From assembly GCF_006874585.1 (NCBI RefSeq), contig NZ_CP029763.1, forward strand, positions 124,001 to 188,000: 64,000 bases of DNA, given 5' to 3'. Source of the stretch: Sphingomonas sp. IC081. Its GTDB lineage: Bacteria; Pseudomonadota; Alphaproteobacteria; Sphingomonadales; Sphingomonadaceae. Each line of letters starts with the position of its first letter. Position 1 is the first letter of the stretch. The notes beneath the pieces are model-generated. The model saw nothing but the letters and a program-made list of their open reading frames with translations. It was not told the origin of the DNA and searched no databases. Positions 1-7,900 of this stretch are shown here, piece after piece. The position numbers and the translations under genes were made by a program.

Positions 1-273
1 TTGAGGCAGGAGCCTTAGGCGCTCCTCCAGATTCTGCGCCGCTTCGGTAAAGGTTCGCCCCGTCACGACAGGCAACCAATTTGCAGAAAAGACGTAATCC
101 ATCGCTGGAAAGACGATTTGATCCTCGCTGTTCCACGAAAGGTCGCGCACAATATCAACATGGTCCTGCCAAAATCCGAGCGCGGCCCAAACACCCTTCC
201 CATAGTGATCCTGCCAACTCTGGAAGGCATAGCCTTCTTCCGTTACCAGTTTGTCGATAAGTTCAAAGGTCAT
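1..273 (-). CDS. Hypothetical protein, C-terminus beyond window edge
   Basis: An open frame of 91 codons runs leftward from an ATG at 273 and is still open at base 1, so the C-terminus is missing. The start is preceded by a purine-rich AGAGGGGG ribosome-binding site. The visible part is rich in Trp and acidic residues and shows no signal peptide, membrane segment or known motif. I do not recognise the family. It looks like a small soluble protein of the plasmid/ICE backbone, but no function can be assigned. Confidence 0.55.
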   Translation of the reverse strand, partial: MTFELIDKLVTEEGYAFQSWQDHYGKGVWAALGFWQDHVDIVRDLSWNSEDQIVFPAMDYVFSANWLPVVTGRTFTEAAQNLEERLRLLPQ

Positions 274-426
274 AGCGCCCCCTCTTGGTGATTGACCATA
301 TCGCCGATGACGAGGCTGTCATATCCCATATTCAAATCTATCATGCCGAGTTTCAGCGGTTTTCTTTCCGGAAGATCCTTCCGTAGATGATCGCATCACA
401 TGTTCAATTGCGCTATAGTTCGGTCC

Positions 427-618
427 ATGACCGAACTCGATCCTCACACGCTTCGCGTCGCCGCCTCGCTCGTGCGCTCGCGCATCGACAATCTCAAGCG
501 TGATACGCGGCTGGATGGCCTCCAGCGCCTCGGAGCGCACCGTACGCTTACCCAGCTTGCTGTCGATCTCGAGGTGTCTGCCGAACATGTCGGACCGCGC
601 CGCCGTCGCATGACATGA
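427..618 (+). CDS. Small hypothetical protein
   Basis: A 63-residue frame (from the ATG at 427; an in-frame ATG at 400 would add 9 residues) with a plausible amphipathic helix pattern (MTELDPHTLRVAASLVRSRI). It lies in the gap between the partial leftward gene and the leftward MucR-type gene. No domain is recognisable and no strong ribosome-binding site is seen. It may be a real small regulatory or maintenance protein, but chance coding in high-GC DNA cannot be excluded. Confidence 0.3.
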   Translation: MTELDPHTLRVAASLVRSRIDNLKRDTRLDGLQRLGAHRTLTQLAVDLEVSAEHVGPRRRRMT

Positions 619-650
619 CGCCGACCCGCCTTTCGGGCTGATCTCCGCGT

Positions 651-1202
651 TTAACCCGCGTCGGCGTCGTTCGGCGGCGCAAAGGCGGGTGTGAGAACAG
701 AGCGCTTTGCGCGAGGTGTCCGGCCTGAGCCGCGTTCCGGCGTGGGACTGCCGGCCGCTGGCCCCTTTTTGGTTTTGGCCGCCGGAGCAGCCGCTACCTT
801 CGGCTTGCGACCGAGACCGATCTTTTTGGCGAGCGCGCGGCGCTTCTCGGCATAGTCGGGTGCCACCATCGGGTAGTCGGAGGGCAGGTTCCACTTGGTG
901 CGATATTCGGCTGGCGTCAGCTGATAGTGCGTCATGAGATGCCGCTTCAGCATCTTGAGCTTTTTGCCATCCTCGAGGCAGACGATGTAGTCGGGCTTCA
1001 CCGAAGCCCGGATCGACACCGCAGGCTCCTGTTTCGCTTCCGGCACTGTATCGGCCTTGCCGAGACGGTTTAGCGCATCGTGTACATTCTGGATCAGCGA
1101 CGGCAGATCGCTCACGGCAACACTATTGTTTGTGACGTGCGCGGCCACGATGTCGGCGGTCAATGTGATGAGTGTGCTGTCGCGTTCGGTTGCTTCGGTC
1201 AT
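651..1202 (-). CDS. MucR/Ros-family transcriptional regulator
   Basis: The 183-residue product has the MucR core: an N-terminal helical stretch (LTADIVAAHVTNN), then the Ros/MucR zinc-finger-like block around residues 70-110 (PDYIVCLEDGKKLK, followed by MLKRHLMTHYQLTP and EYRTKWNLPSDYPMVAP). Cys, Asp and the two spaced His are the expected metal ligands. The C-terminus is a long Lys/Ala/Pro/Arg-rich tail, longer than in typical MucR. In alphaproteobacteria MucR proteins are H-NS-like or gene-specific repressors binding AT-rich promoters, and copies on mobile elements are common. The next gene is divergent, with an inverted-repeat cluster between them. Its targets are not visible; silencing of the element is an inference. 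Confidence 0.88.
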   Translation of the reverse strand: MTEATERDSTLITLTADIVAAHVTNNSVAVSDLPSLIQNVHDALNRLGKADTVPEAKQEPAVSIRASVKPDYIVCLEDGKKLKMLKRHLMTHYQLTPAEYRTKWNLPSDYPMVAPDYAEKRRALAKKIGLGRKPKVAAAPAAKTKKGPAAGSPTPERGSGRTPRAKRSVLTPAFAPPNDADAG

Positions 1203-1348
1203 GCTTTGCTGGCTTTCCAGGCTAGGCAGAGAGGATCGGTGAAGCAGTGTGGCTAGCGGGAAGTGGCTTCCTTCGCAACAAGCGTTGCATCGTCCCGCAT
1301 CATGGAGAATTGTGCCTGAAGCTTCTCCTTTTTTGAGGCAGTAACAAA

Positions 1349-1396
1349 TGACATCTATGTCACTTTACCGTCGATGGCTTGGCTAAAGTGACATAG
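1349..1396. promoter_or_regulatory. TGACAT inverted-repeat cluster, candidate operator
   Basis: TGACAT-CT-ATGTCA is a perfect dyad at 1349-1362, and CTATGTCACTTTA (1355-1367) pairs exactly with TAAAGTGACATAG (1384-1396) across 16 bp. The same 6-mer thus occurs three times in 48 bp, just upstream of the rightward winged-helix gene. This looks like a binding site for a dimeric regulator; the regulator (MucR-like or the winged-helix protein) is unknown. Confidence 0.5.
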
Positions 1397-1473
1397 GTGG
1401 CAAAAGCGGTTCGCCAGTCTTCATGAGCAATTGGGGGATTCACAAGAGTCCCTCTTTGTGCTTGATTCGTTCC

Positions 1474-2076
1474 ATGTTCCAGCAGGACCTCTTCGCATCG
1501 CCGGCCTCCCAGCCAACGACAAGCATGCCGGACATAGTCCGCACGATTGCGGAGCATTCCGCGCGGCCGCGCTATACCTTCATGGTGCTGGACCTTATTG
1601 CCCGTGTCGCCCGACCGAACGGGCAGGCCGGCCCTCTCGTTCGTGACGGCGAGGCATTGGTGCCGATCCGCGAGTGGCTGGCTGCGGCAATCGCGCCGAG
1701 CGGAGCGCGCTATCATCACCGCCGGGTGACCGCCGACAAAGTCCGCGCGGCGCTCTACGCCAAAGGGGAATTGCCGGATGACCGGGATGAGGCTGAGCGT
1801 CTTGTTGACACACAGGTTAGGGAGCGCATCCGGGAAACCGGCATGACGGCGATCAGCCGGGCTGTATCGGAGCTGGTGCGGGCAGGACTCATCATGCGCC
1901 ATTACCAGGGCTGTTGGGTCGACCACGAGAACCGCGGCGCTCAGCGCCATGCGGTCTATACGGTAACGGACCCTGTCCTAGCCGCGCTTCACCCGAACAT
2001 CGCTACCAGCGAAAACCAGCGGAAACCCTATGTGCGCGGTGCGCACAATCAACCTCGAGCGGCTGCAGCGCGGTAA
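1474..2076 (+). CDS. Winged-helix-like hypothetical protein
   Basis: The ATG at 1474 gives 200 residues (MFQQDLFASP...); an in-frame ATG at 1423 would add 17 low-quality residues. After a variable N-terminus, a central part carries many charged helices, and residues ~125-180 read like a winged helix: TAISRAVSELVRAGLIMRHY followed by a wing-like segment with HAVYTVTDPVLAAL. No catalytic motif is seen. A DNA-binding role in regulation or replication of the element is inferred from the fold-like pattern and from the inverted-repeat cluster upstream. Not assigned to a named family. Confidence 0.6.
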   Translation: MFQQDLFASPASQPTTSMPDIVRTIAEHSARPRYTFMVLDLIARVARPNGQAGPLVRDGEALVPIREWLAAAIAPSGARYHHRRVTADKVRAALYAKGELPDDRDEAERLVDTQVRERIRETGMTAISRAVSELVRAGLIMRHYQGCWVDHENRGAQRHAVYTVTDPVLAALHPNIATSENQRKPYVRGAHNQPRAAAAR

Positions 2077-2165
2077 GGCTTTGGAGGTTTGTGCATGAAT
2101 TTTTAATAAGATTAGTTGCAAATTCCAGGCTGGAAGCATATCTGCGACGCATGGAAACAGGAAGC

Positions 2166-2744
2166 ATGTCCGCCCTTGCGCAACTCAAGCGCCGCCTGCG
2201 CCCAGGTCAGGTTTACCGCCGCAAGGACTTGGCGCGCTGGTCGAACGCGGTCGATCGTCATGTTCGCCAGCTTGTCGATGAAGGGCGGCTCGAGAAGGTG
2301 TCGGCGGGCGTCTATATGGCGCCGCGCAAGACCCGGTTCGGTGTCGCGCCCGCGAAGCCCGAAAAGCTTGTCGAGACATTTCTCGGCGACGATCGGTTCC
2401 TGCTGGTCTCTCCAAACGCATTCAACGGGCTTGGCGTGGGCACGACCCAGCTCCACAATGAGCCCGTTGTCTATAATCGCAAGCGTCACGGCCGGTTCAA
2501 ACTGGATGGCCGGATGTATGACTTCCGCATGCGGCCGGCGGTGCCCAGGCGGCTCTCCAAGGAAGTCCTGCTTGTCGACCTCCTGCATAACATCGACCGG
2601 CTGCCCGAAGACAAGGCGGCAATCCTTCCCCGTGCGCTGGCGAGGGCAGGGGAAATGGATCGTGGACGGCTCGCGCGCGCGGTGAAGGAATATGGCTCGG
2701 CTCGCGCCGAACGGCTCCTCGCGCCCGTGCTGCAGCCGGTCTGA
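2166..2744 (+). CDS. abiEi: AbiEi-type antitoxin (DUF6088-like)
   Basis: A 192-residue protein with an N-terminal winged-helix region (RRLRPGQVYRRKDLARW, then VDRHVRQLVDEGRLEKVSAGVYMAP) typical of AbiEi/DUF6088 antitoxins. A C-terminal domain carries the antitoxin-like PRRLSKEVLLVDLLHNIDRLPED stretch, split here as PRRLSKEVLL and LLHNIDRLPED. It sits 15 bp before the AbiEii-type toxin gene, in the canonical antitoxin-first order. In type IV systems the antitoxin represses its own operon and counters the nucleotidyltransferase toxin without binding it. The ATG at 2166 follows AGGA closely; an in-frame ATG at 2151 is an alternative. An AT-rich promoter-like stretch (2095-2125) lies upstream. 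Confidence 0.85.
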   Translation: MSALAQLKRRLRPGQVYRRKDLARWSNAVDRHVRQLVDEGRLEKVSAGVYMAPRKTRFGVAPAKPEKLVETFLGDDRFLLVSPNAFNGLGVGTTQLHNEPVVYNRKRHGRFKLDGRMYDFRMRPAVPRRLSKEVLLVDLLHNIDRLPEDKAAILPRALARAGEMDRGRLARAVKEYGSARAERLLAPVLQPV

Positions 2745-2759
2745 GCGGCTGCGCCATCC

Positions 2760-3695
2760 ATGTTTCTGCATGAGAGCAAAGACTTTTCCGACCTGCTCGC
2801 GGTGGTAGCGCGCGACCAGGCGATCGATCCCGGTCTGGTGGAAAAAGACTATTGGATCATGCACGGCCTATGGGGATTGCAGCAGCTGGGCTTTGTCTTT
2901 GAACTCAAGGGCGGCACGTCCCTATCCAAAGGGTACGGCCTGATTGATCGGTTCTCCGAAGATCTCGACCTCCTGATCCACCCGGAGGGTGACTTGCCGA
3001 CGGGCAAGAACCACAACAAACCGATCCATGTGGACGCGCGACGGGCCTTCTACGACGGCCTGGTGCCGAAGCTTGCCATTGCCGGCTTCGAAGGCGCGGA
3101 ACGCGATAATGCGTTCGACGACAGCCGGATGCGCAGTGCCGGGATTCGCCTTCATTACCCCAGTGCCAATGCGCTGCCGGAGGGCATCAAGACTGGTATC
3201 CTGCTGGAAACCGGTTTCGATCAAGTGGCGCCAAACCGGCCCTGCCTGATCAGTTCATGGGCCTATGACAGGGCTGTTGCATCCGACTTGAAGGGATTGA
3301 TCGATAACCGGGCGGTCGACGTGCCGTGCTACGAACCCGGATACACGCTCGTCGAGAAGCTGCAGACGATTTCGACGAAGTATCGCAAATATCTCGAAGA
3401 TGGTCGCATGCCGCAAAATTTCCTGCGCCATTACTATGATGTCTACTGCTTGCTGGCGGACGCTAGCGTCCAGGCGTTCATTGGGTCGCCGGAGTATATC
3501 GTTCACAAGGCCGCGCGTTTCCCGGCGGCCGACAACAAGAACATCGTCGAAAATCCGGCCTTCCATCTCGAAGACCCGGAAATCCGCAGGCTGTTCCAGC
3601 GGGCCTATGAAACCACCCGCGCGCTCTATTATCGCGGGCAACCGCCGCTCAGCGATATCCTCGCGAGGATCGGCGAACATGCTGCCCGGCTTTAG
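2760..3695 (+). CDS. abiEii: AbiEii/AbiGii-family nucleotidyltransferase toxin
   Basis: A 311-residue protein with the AbiEii signature: LVEKDYWI (~26-33), the nucleotidyltransferase motif GGTSLSKG at 51-58, and SEDLDLLI at 66-73 supplying the metal-binding acidic pair. AbiEii toxins are GTP/NTP-dependent nucleotidyltransferases; those characterised block growth by modifying RNA (tRNA ends in related MenT toxins). The upstream antitoxin is complete and the catalytic motifs are intact, so the pair is probably functional for element stabilisation and/or phage defence. Length is normal for the family. It ends just before the convergent DUF1810 gene. Confidence 0.92.
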   Translation: MFLHESKDFSDLLAVVARDQAIDPGLVEKDYWIMHGLWGLQQLGFVFELKGGTSLSKGYGLIDRFSEDLDLLIHPEGDLPTGKNHNKPIHVDARRAFYDGLVPKLAIAGFEGAERDNAFDDSRMRSAGIRLHYPSANALPEGIKTGILLETGFDQVAPNRPCLISSWAYDRAVASDLKGLIDNRAVDVPCYEPGYTLVEKLQTISTKYRKYLEDGRMPQNFLRHYYDVYCLLADASVQAFIGSPEYIVHKAARFPAADNKNIVENPAFHLEDPEIRRLFQRAYETTRALYYRGQPPLSDILARIGEHAARL

Positions 3696-3750
3696 AGCCT
3701 CAGGCTCGACCGTCGGCTCCCTCCACGCGTCTGTGTCGCCGGGGTTGCCG

Positions 3751-4212
3751 TTAGCCTTTGGTCTCTCTGGGACGAACGCGCCGTGAGATCTTCGCCTTGA
3801 GAAGGTCCACCGTTTTCTGATCGCGTGCTCCGCCGAACCAGCGGTCGAGTGCTGCCGCGATCAGGGGATGCGCGCTGGCGGCTTCAAATAATGTCAGCGA
3901 CGACTGAAGTTTCATCGCGTCGACCGTGCCGAAGACGGCAATCGAATCATTGGTTGCCAGGTCCTGTAAGGCCGTGACGCATTCGATATAACGTGGCCCT
4001 AGGACTGGATGATTGAAATAAGCTTGTGCCTCATCCAACGATTGAATCGCGAACTGCCTCGACGTCGAGCTTTGCCCCAGGCCTGTGAACTGTGGGAAAA
4101 TCCACCACATCCAATGGGTGACCTTCTTGCCACGGCGGATTTCGACAAGTGCCGGCGCATAAGTGAGCATCTGCATTTCGGCGAAGCGGTCGAGCGAGTG
4201 ATCGCTGGTCAT
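3751..4212 (-). CDS. DUF1810 family protein
   Basis: The ATG at 4212 gives 153 residues with the DUF1810 pattern: SLDRFAEMQ near the N-terminus, EIRRGKKVTHWMWWIFPQ at ~30-47, GLGQSSTSRQFAI, then EAQAYFNHPVLGPRYIEC at ~67-84. The family is widespread and its biochemical role is not established. The start ATG overlaps the stop of a 45-residue upstream ORF (ATGA), implying translational coupling. The C-terminal Lys/Arg-rich tail is of ordinary length. Confidence 0.85.
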   Translation of the reverse strand: MTSDHSLDRFAEMQMLTYAPALVEIRRGKKVTHWMWWIFPQFTGLGQSSTSRQFAIQSLDEAQAYFNHPVLGPRYIECVTALQDLATNDSIAVFGTVDAMKLQSSLTLFEAASAHPLIAAALDRWFGGARDQKTVDLLKAKISRRVRPRETKG

Positions 4213-4346
4213 AGAAATTCCAGCGGCACCCGGACCGGGAGCGTGAACTTCGGGCTGGGAACAAGCACCGCGCTGGGCCTGGTCCATAGATCGCGGGGAC
4301 TCTCATCGGGGGTATCGAGAATCGCCAGTCGAAAAAAGTTCTGCAT
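4209..4346 (-). CDS. 45-residue ORF coupled to the DUF1810 gene
   Basis: ATG at 4346 is preceded by an excellent ribosome-binding site (AAGGGGG, 3-nt spacer) and the TGA stop overlaps the ATG of the DUF1810 gene as ATGA. The peptide starts MQNFFRLAILDTPDESPRDL and ends with a Pro/Val-rich segment (VPSPKFTLPVRVPLEFL). No homologue is recognised. The strong ribosome-binding site and the stop/start overlap argue that it is translated, either as a functional small protein or as a coupling leader for the downstream gene. Confidence 0.5.
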   Translation of the reverse strand: MQNFFRLAILDTPDESPRDLWTRPSAVLVPSPKFTLPVRVPLEFL

Positions 4347-4514
4347 ATTCCCCCTTGATCGATCAACGCTCCGCGCTTTGCCGCGAACGGATCGCTTCCC
4401 GCGAGCCATAGACGGGCGGAAGCCAGACACAAACAGGAGTCTTCAGTCATTTATATTGTCATCCTGCAAGCGAGGTAGAATGCTTAGAAATCCGCCCTCC
4501 CCGCGCGATTTATC

Positions 4515-4543
4515 ACTTACCATAATGGGAGATTATGGTAAGT
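4515..4543. repeat. dif-like perfect inverted repeat upstream of the recombinase
   Basis: ACTTACCATAAT (4515-4526) and ATTATGGTAAGT (4532-4543) are exact reverse complements separated by GGGAG. Read as 11-bp arms ending CATAA/TTATG the spacer is 7 bp, close to the XerCD dif layout (E. coli dif has CATAA-6 bp-TTATG). It lies 131 bp before the tyrosine recombinase start. It may be the recombinase core site or an operator for its gene. Apart from this repeat, 4347-4674 shows no convincing gene. Confidence 0.6.
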
Positions 4544-4674
4544 ATAGGACCGTGGAACGGCAGGGAAGGGGCAAAATGACGATCGCGAGGATGTCGGTGC
4601 AACCACGCGGCACAGATGTGCCGCGCGTTGTGCCGCATGATCGCAAAGCCCGGCGCGTGGGTCGGTAACAAGCG

Positions 4675-5874
4675 ATGGCCGAAAAACCCGCCAGCTTTCC
4701 CGACGCGGAAATCATCGTCGTCAGGACCGACGATGCGGCGCTACCAACGCGCTCGCGGAACGCGGACGCCGAAACTGTCGACTTACGGCTCTTGCGCACA
4801 ATCGGCGCCATTGTGCCGGCCGACCTGCCCCCGATCAGCCAGCTCGGGCTCGAAACCGCGCTGGCGGCCATGGCTGACGCATCGAAAGCGGCGATAGCCT
4901 CCGATCTCGACTGCTGGCGCGACTGGTGCGGTGAGGAAGGCCGGACACCGCTGCCGGCCGATCCTGAAGATATGGTGCGCTATGTGAACGCGCTCGACGC
5001 CAGGGGCAAAAAGCCCGCAACGCTGGCGCGGCGCATCGCGAGCCTCGGATCGGTCCACCGGCTGATGGGTTTGGCCTCGCCTGCCGCGCCGACCGACGCC
5101 CCGATGGTCCGCGATGCACTCAAGGCCGTCCGCCGGCGTAGAGGTGCGCTCCAGCGACAGGCAGCCCCCTTGCGATTGGGCAAGGCGCTCGATCCCCATG
5201 CCGCAAAGGGCTTCACCCTGGCCGCCATGCTCGACGCCTGCGGTGGCGACCTTCAGGGCTTGCGGGACGCCGCTCTGCTCTCCATGGGCTATGATGCCGG
5301 CCTGCGGGTCAGCGAACTCACCGTGGTAGAGGAAACGCACATCGATCCGCAGGAGGATGGTTCGTCGACGCTGTTCATCCCTTTCTCCAAGACCGACCAG
5401 GAGCAGGAAGGCGCCTGGGCGTGGCTGTCCGCTGAGACGATGCGGCGGGTCGGCGCGTGGCTCGAAGCAAGCGGCATCAAAGAAGGCCCTCTGTTCCGCA
5501 GGGTCGGGGTCGACCGGCGGCGCGCGCGCGAGGCCGAACCGGAAACCGCCCTGGCGCGAACGACCTATTCCATTGGGACGGCGCCCCTGACGCGGCAGGG
5601 AGTCAACGGCATCTATCGCCGCGTTGCTTATGCAGCTTATGAGCAGGGACTGGTGACATTACCCGCAGGCAAGCTAACCGACGCGGTGAAGGCCCTGTCC
5701 ACCCATTCGCTGCGCGTCGGCTTGACCCAGGATCTTTTCGCGGCGGGTGAGGATGGCACCGGCATTGCCCAAGCCCTGCGCTGGAGCTCGCCGACTACGG
5801 CTCTACGGTACGGCAGAAAACTGGTGGTGCGTAGCAATGTCGCCGCCCGCGTTCTTTCGCGAGTCCGCTGTTGA
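4675..5874 (+). CDS. Tyrosine-type recombinase/integrase
   Basis: A 399-residue site-specific recombinase. The N-terminal ~150 residues form the helical core-binding (SAM-like) domain (DCWRDWCGEE, ARRIASLGSVHRL). The catalytic domain has Arg211 in AGLRVSEL, Lys239 in PFSKTDQE, HSLR at 344-347, Trp370 in LRWSS and Tyr379 in TALRYGRK, so the R-K-H-R-H/W-Y set is complete. The enzyme should cut and rejoin DNA through a 3'-phosphotyrosyl intermediate. It is a standalone integrase, not XerC/D sized (~300 aa). The dif-like repeat upstream is a candidate substrate. Neighbouring TA genes fit a mobile or plasmid-resolution module. Confidence 0.9.
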   Translation: MAEKPASFPDAEIIVVRTDDAALPTRSRNADAETVDLRLLRTIGAIVPADLPPISQLGLETALAAMADASKAAIASDLDCWRDWCGEEGRTPLPADPEDMVRYVNALDARGKKPATLARRIASLGSVHRLMGLASPAAPTDAPMVRDALKAVRRRRGALQRQAAPLRLGKALDPHAAKGFTLAAMLDACGGDLQGLRDAALLSMGYDAGLRVSELTVVEETHIDPQEDGSSTLFIPFSKTDQEQEGAWAWLSAETMRRVGAWLEASGIKEGPLFRRVGVDRRRAREAEPETALARTTYSIGTAPLTRQGVNGIYRRVAYAAYEQGLVTLPAGKLTDAVKALSTHSLRVGLTQDLFAAGEDGTGIAQALRWSSPTTALRYGRKLVVRSNVAARVLSRVRC

Positions 5875-5961
5875 AAAGCCTCTGCTCGTTCCCGCATGCG
5901 GTATCGTACCTTAGCAGGACCGACACAGCATCCCTTTTACCTGGTCCGGCGGCGCTACCGA

Positions 5962-6384
5962 TCACAAGCCAACGCGAAACAGGCCGCCCCAAGGGCCTTT
6001 GAGATCGCGGCCTTTCACCACAATTTCGAGACGGCTCGAGAAGAAATAGGGTGTGGAAACGATCGCGCGCGTATGGGCCTGCTGCGAAAGGAGAAGCACG
6101 GCAATCCTCGAATGGAACAGAGAACGCGGAACCTGCAGTCCATTCTCATAATAGGCTCTGACGCGCCCTGATGCGAGACGCTCGAGAAAATCTCTCATCT
6201 TCGAGCCTGTCTCGTTGTCCGGCAGATCATAGGACGGCGGGAAACGTAGATACCGGCAAACGCGCTCATCAAACCGCAGCATATGACGGTGGAAGATACG
6301 GCGCGCCTTTCCGGCGGCGCGTATACGCATCGCAGCACCAGCGTCTGATTCATCCGTCGCGGAAGGCGGCAATGAGGGCGGCAT
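5962..6384 (-). CDS. Hypothetical protein
   Basis: A 140-residue frame whose ATG (6384) is preceded by GGAGGA with an 8-nt spacer, which fixes the start. The N-terminal ~35 residues are basic/Ala-rich; the remainder (MLRFDERVCRYLRFPPSYDL, FLERLASGRVRAYYENGLQV, STPYFFSSRLEIVVKGRDLK) has an alternating pattern like a small alpha/beta domain. No signal peptide or known motif. It lies convergent to the recombinase. Not recognised. Confidence 0.5.
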   Translation of the reverse strand: MPPSLPPSATDESDAGAAMRIRAAGKARRIFHRHMLRFDERVCRYLRFPPSYDLPDNETGSKMRDFLERLASGRVRAYYENGLQVPRSLFHSRIAVLLLSQQAHTRAIVSTPYFFSSRLEIVVKGRDLKGPWGGLFRVGL

Positions 6385-6547
6385 GCTTGAATTCCTCCGA
6401 AATGGCTTTGCGCGTTGCTCCGCATCGAAATCGATAGCGCGCGGATCGGAATCGTCGGCCCTCCGATGACGTCATCGTCGGGGCTTGGCATTTCTCGGCG
6501 CAATCGAGGAAATCCCCTCCGATTCACCGCGCCAGGCGCATGATGAT

Positions 6548-7465
6548 TCAGGCAAGGCTTTGTCTGTGCCGACTGCGGCGGCTTGCCCGCGGGCTAGGCT
6601 GCGGCTCACCGCTCTTGGCGATCTCGATAGCATTTTTGCCGGTCTGCTTGGCGCGATACATCGCGAGATCGGCCGCATGCATCAATTCACTGGCATTTCG
6701 GGCGTTGTCGGGTGGAACTAGCAGCGCCCCCATACTGCATGTTACCGGATGAAGACCGGACGCAAGCAGCGCCGAGAGGCGAGCATGAAGGTCCAAGGCG
6801 AAAACTTGCCCTTCTGTCATCGACGGCACGCGAACGAGCAAGGCGAATTCGTCACCGCCGATCCGGCCTACCAGGTCTTCCCGTCGCATGATCGACGACA
6901 CACCTTTTGCGAAGGCGCGCAGAACCTCGTCTCCAGCGCGATGGCCTTCGCGGCTGTTCACAGCCTTGAAGTCGTCCAGGTCGAGGATGATGAGAAGCAG
7001 CGCCTGGTCCGTATGTTTCGCGTCCTCGATCACCTTGGCTGACCGTCGGTGAAAGACCTCCTTGTTCAGCGTCCCGGTCATTCGATCCTGGTGGGCATGA
7101 AATAATTCGCGGTCATAGGAATAGCGAAAACTGGTGATGGTCGCTGCGATGAACAGGAACATCACGATCCTGACCGCGATGCGTATTGCCAGCAATGCAG
7201 GAGGAGCGGCCGGAGCTGCTTCCAGCGAGGGCGCAACTGCCAGGAACGCCGCGACGACGGCGACAAAATAGCCTGAGCGCGGCCCCAGCCTCCAGCAAGC
7301 GGCACAGATGACGGTCATGTAAACCGGGGCAACGCCAACCCCTGGCACCGCGCGATCGACGAAAGCGATTCCCGCGGTTACGATGACGATCGCCAACCAG
7401 ACTTGTTCTCTTGACAGGGCTTCAAGGCGCTCGGCCAGTCGACCCACAGGTAAATGACTGTTCAC
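6548..7465 (-). CDS. Membrane-anchored diguanylate cyclase (GGDEF)
   Basis: A 305-residue protein. Residues ~20-112 hold four to five hydrophobic segments, a MASE-like membrane sensor, and a GGDEF domain follows (~128-285). The motif is intact, GGDEF at 203-207, with Asp162 in LDLDDFK as metal ligand. The inhibitory I-site RRED (194-197) lies exactly five residues before GGDEF. It should make cyclic di-GMP from two GTP with product inhibition. No EAL domain. The C-terminus is an Arg/Ser-rich tail. It is divergent from a small XRE regulator; the shared upstream region carries repeated AAGCAT motifs. A role in biofilm or surface attachment during mating is inference. Confidence 0.9.
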   Translation of the reverse strand: MNSHLPVGRLAERLEALSREQVWLAIVIVTAGIAFVDRAVPGVGVAPVYMTVICAACWRLGPRSGYFVAVVAAFLAVAPSLEAAPAAPPALLAIRIAVRIVMFLFIAATITSFRYSYDRELFHAHQDRMTGTLNKEVFHRRSAKVIEDAKHTDQALLLIILDLDDFKAVNSREGHRAGDEVLRAFAKGVSSIMRREDLVGRIGGDEFALLVRVPSMTEGQVFALDLHARLSALLASGLHPVTCSMGALLVPPDNARNASELMHAADLAMYRAKQTGKNAIEIAKSGEPQPSPRASRRSRHRQSLA

Positions 7466-7467
7466 GC

Positions 7468-7555
7468 AAGCATCACTCCTTGGTCTTCTTGCAACCCACC
7501 GTAAAGCATAGGCGGTGAATTGATGCTTAAAACCCGTCGCCTTATAAGCATCTTA
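7468..7555. promoter_or_regulatory. Four AAGCAT motifs between GGDEF and XRE genes
   Basis: AAGCAT occurs at 7468, 7504 and 7546 on the plus strand and as ATGCTT at 7523-7528. The surroundings are alike (TAAAGCATA, TTAAGCATCA, TATAAGCATC). Four copies of a 6-mer in 88 bp of a divergent promoter region suggest operators, most simply for the adjacent XRE protein. Confidence 0.45.
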
Positions 7556-7572
7556 CGGGCGACACATGAAGG

Positions 7573-7806
7573 GTGAAACGCACCCATCCTGGAGAACTGC
7601 GACTGATCGTGGCCGCCAATATTCGCCGCTGCCGGAAGGAGCGCGGGCTTAGCCAGCAGGATTTCGCATATGATATCGAGATGGACAGGACGTATTTCGG
7701 CGGCATCGAACGGGGCGAGCGCAACGTTTCCATTGATAACATTGAAAGAATAGCGAAGGGACTGAATATTAGCCCGCATTTGTTGCTTCAAGAGCCCGAG
7801 AGCTGA
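7573..7806 (+). CDS. XRE-family helix-turn-helix regulator
   Basis: A 77-residue single-domain Cro/CI-type regulator read from a GTG at 7573. Helices 2-3 are visible in RKERGLSQQDFAYDIEMDRT followed by YFGGIERGERNVSIDNIERI, which is the classic XRE pattern, ending with AKGLNISPHLLLQEPES. No sensor domain is attached. It lies divergently from the diguanylate cyclase gene and probably controls the intergenic AAGCAT repeats. Confidence 0.88.
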   Translation: MKRTHPGELRLIVAANIRRCRKERGLSQQDFAYDIEMDRTYFGGIERGERNVSIDNIERIAKGLNISPHLLLQEPES

Positions 7807-7900
7807 TTGAGGACGCCCAGGATATTCCAACTGACGCGATCGATGTGAATGTCGACAACGTTTTGTCGGCGGTTTTCCCGCGTGAGCGAACAGGAGTGCT

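Noticed and set aside
4009..4668. Rightward 219-codon frame near DUF1810
   Set aside because: Antisense to DUF1810 and the 45-residue ORF, and runs through the inverted repeat; composition is not protein-like.
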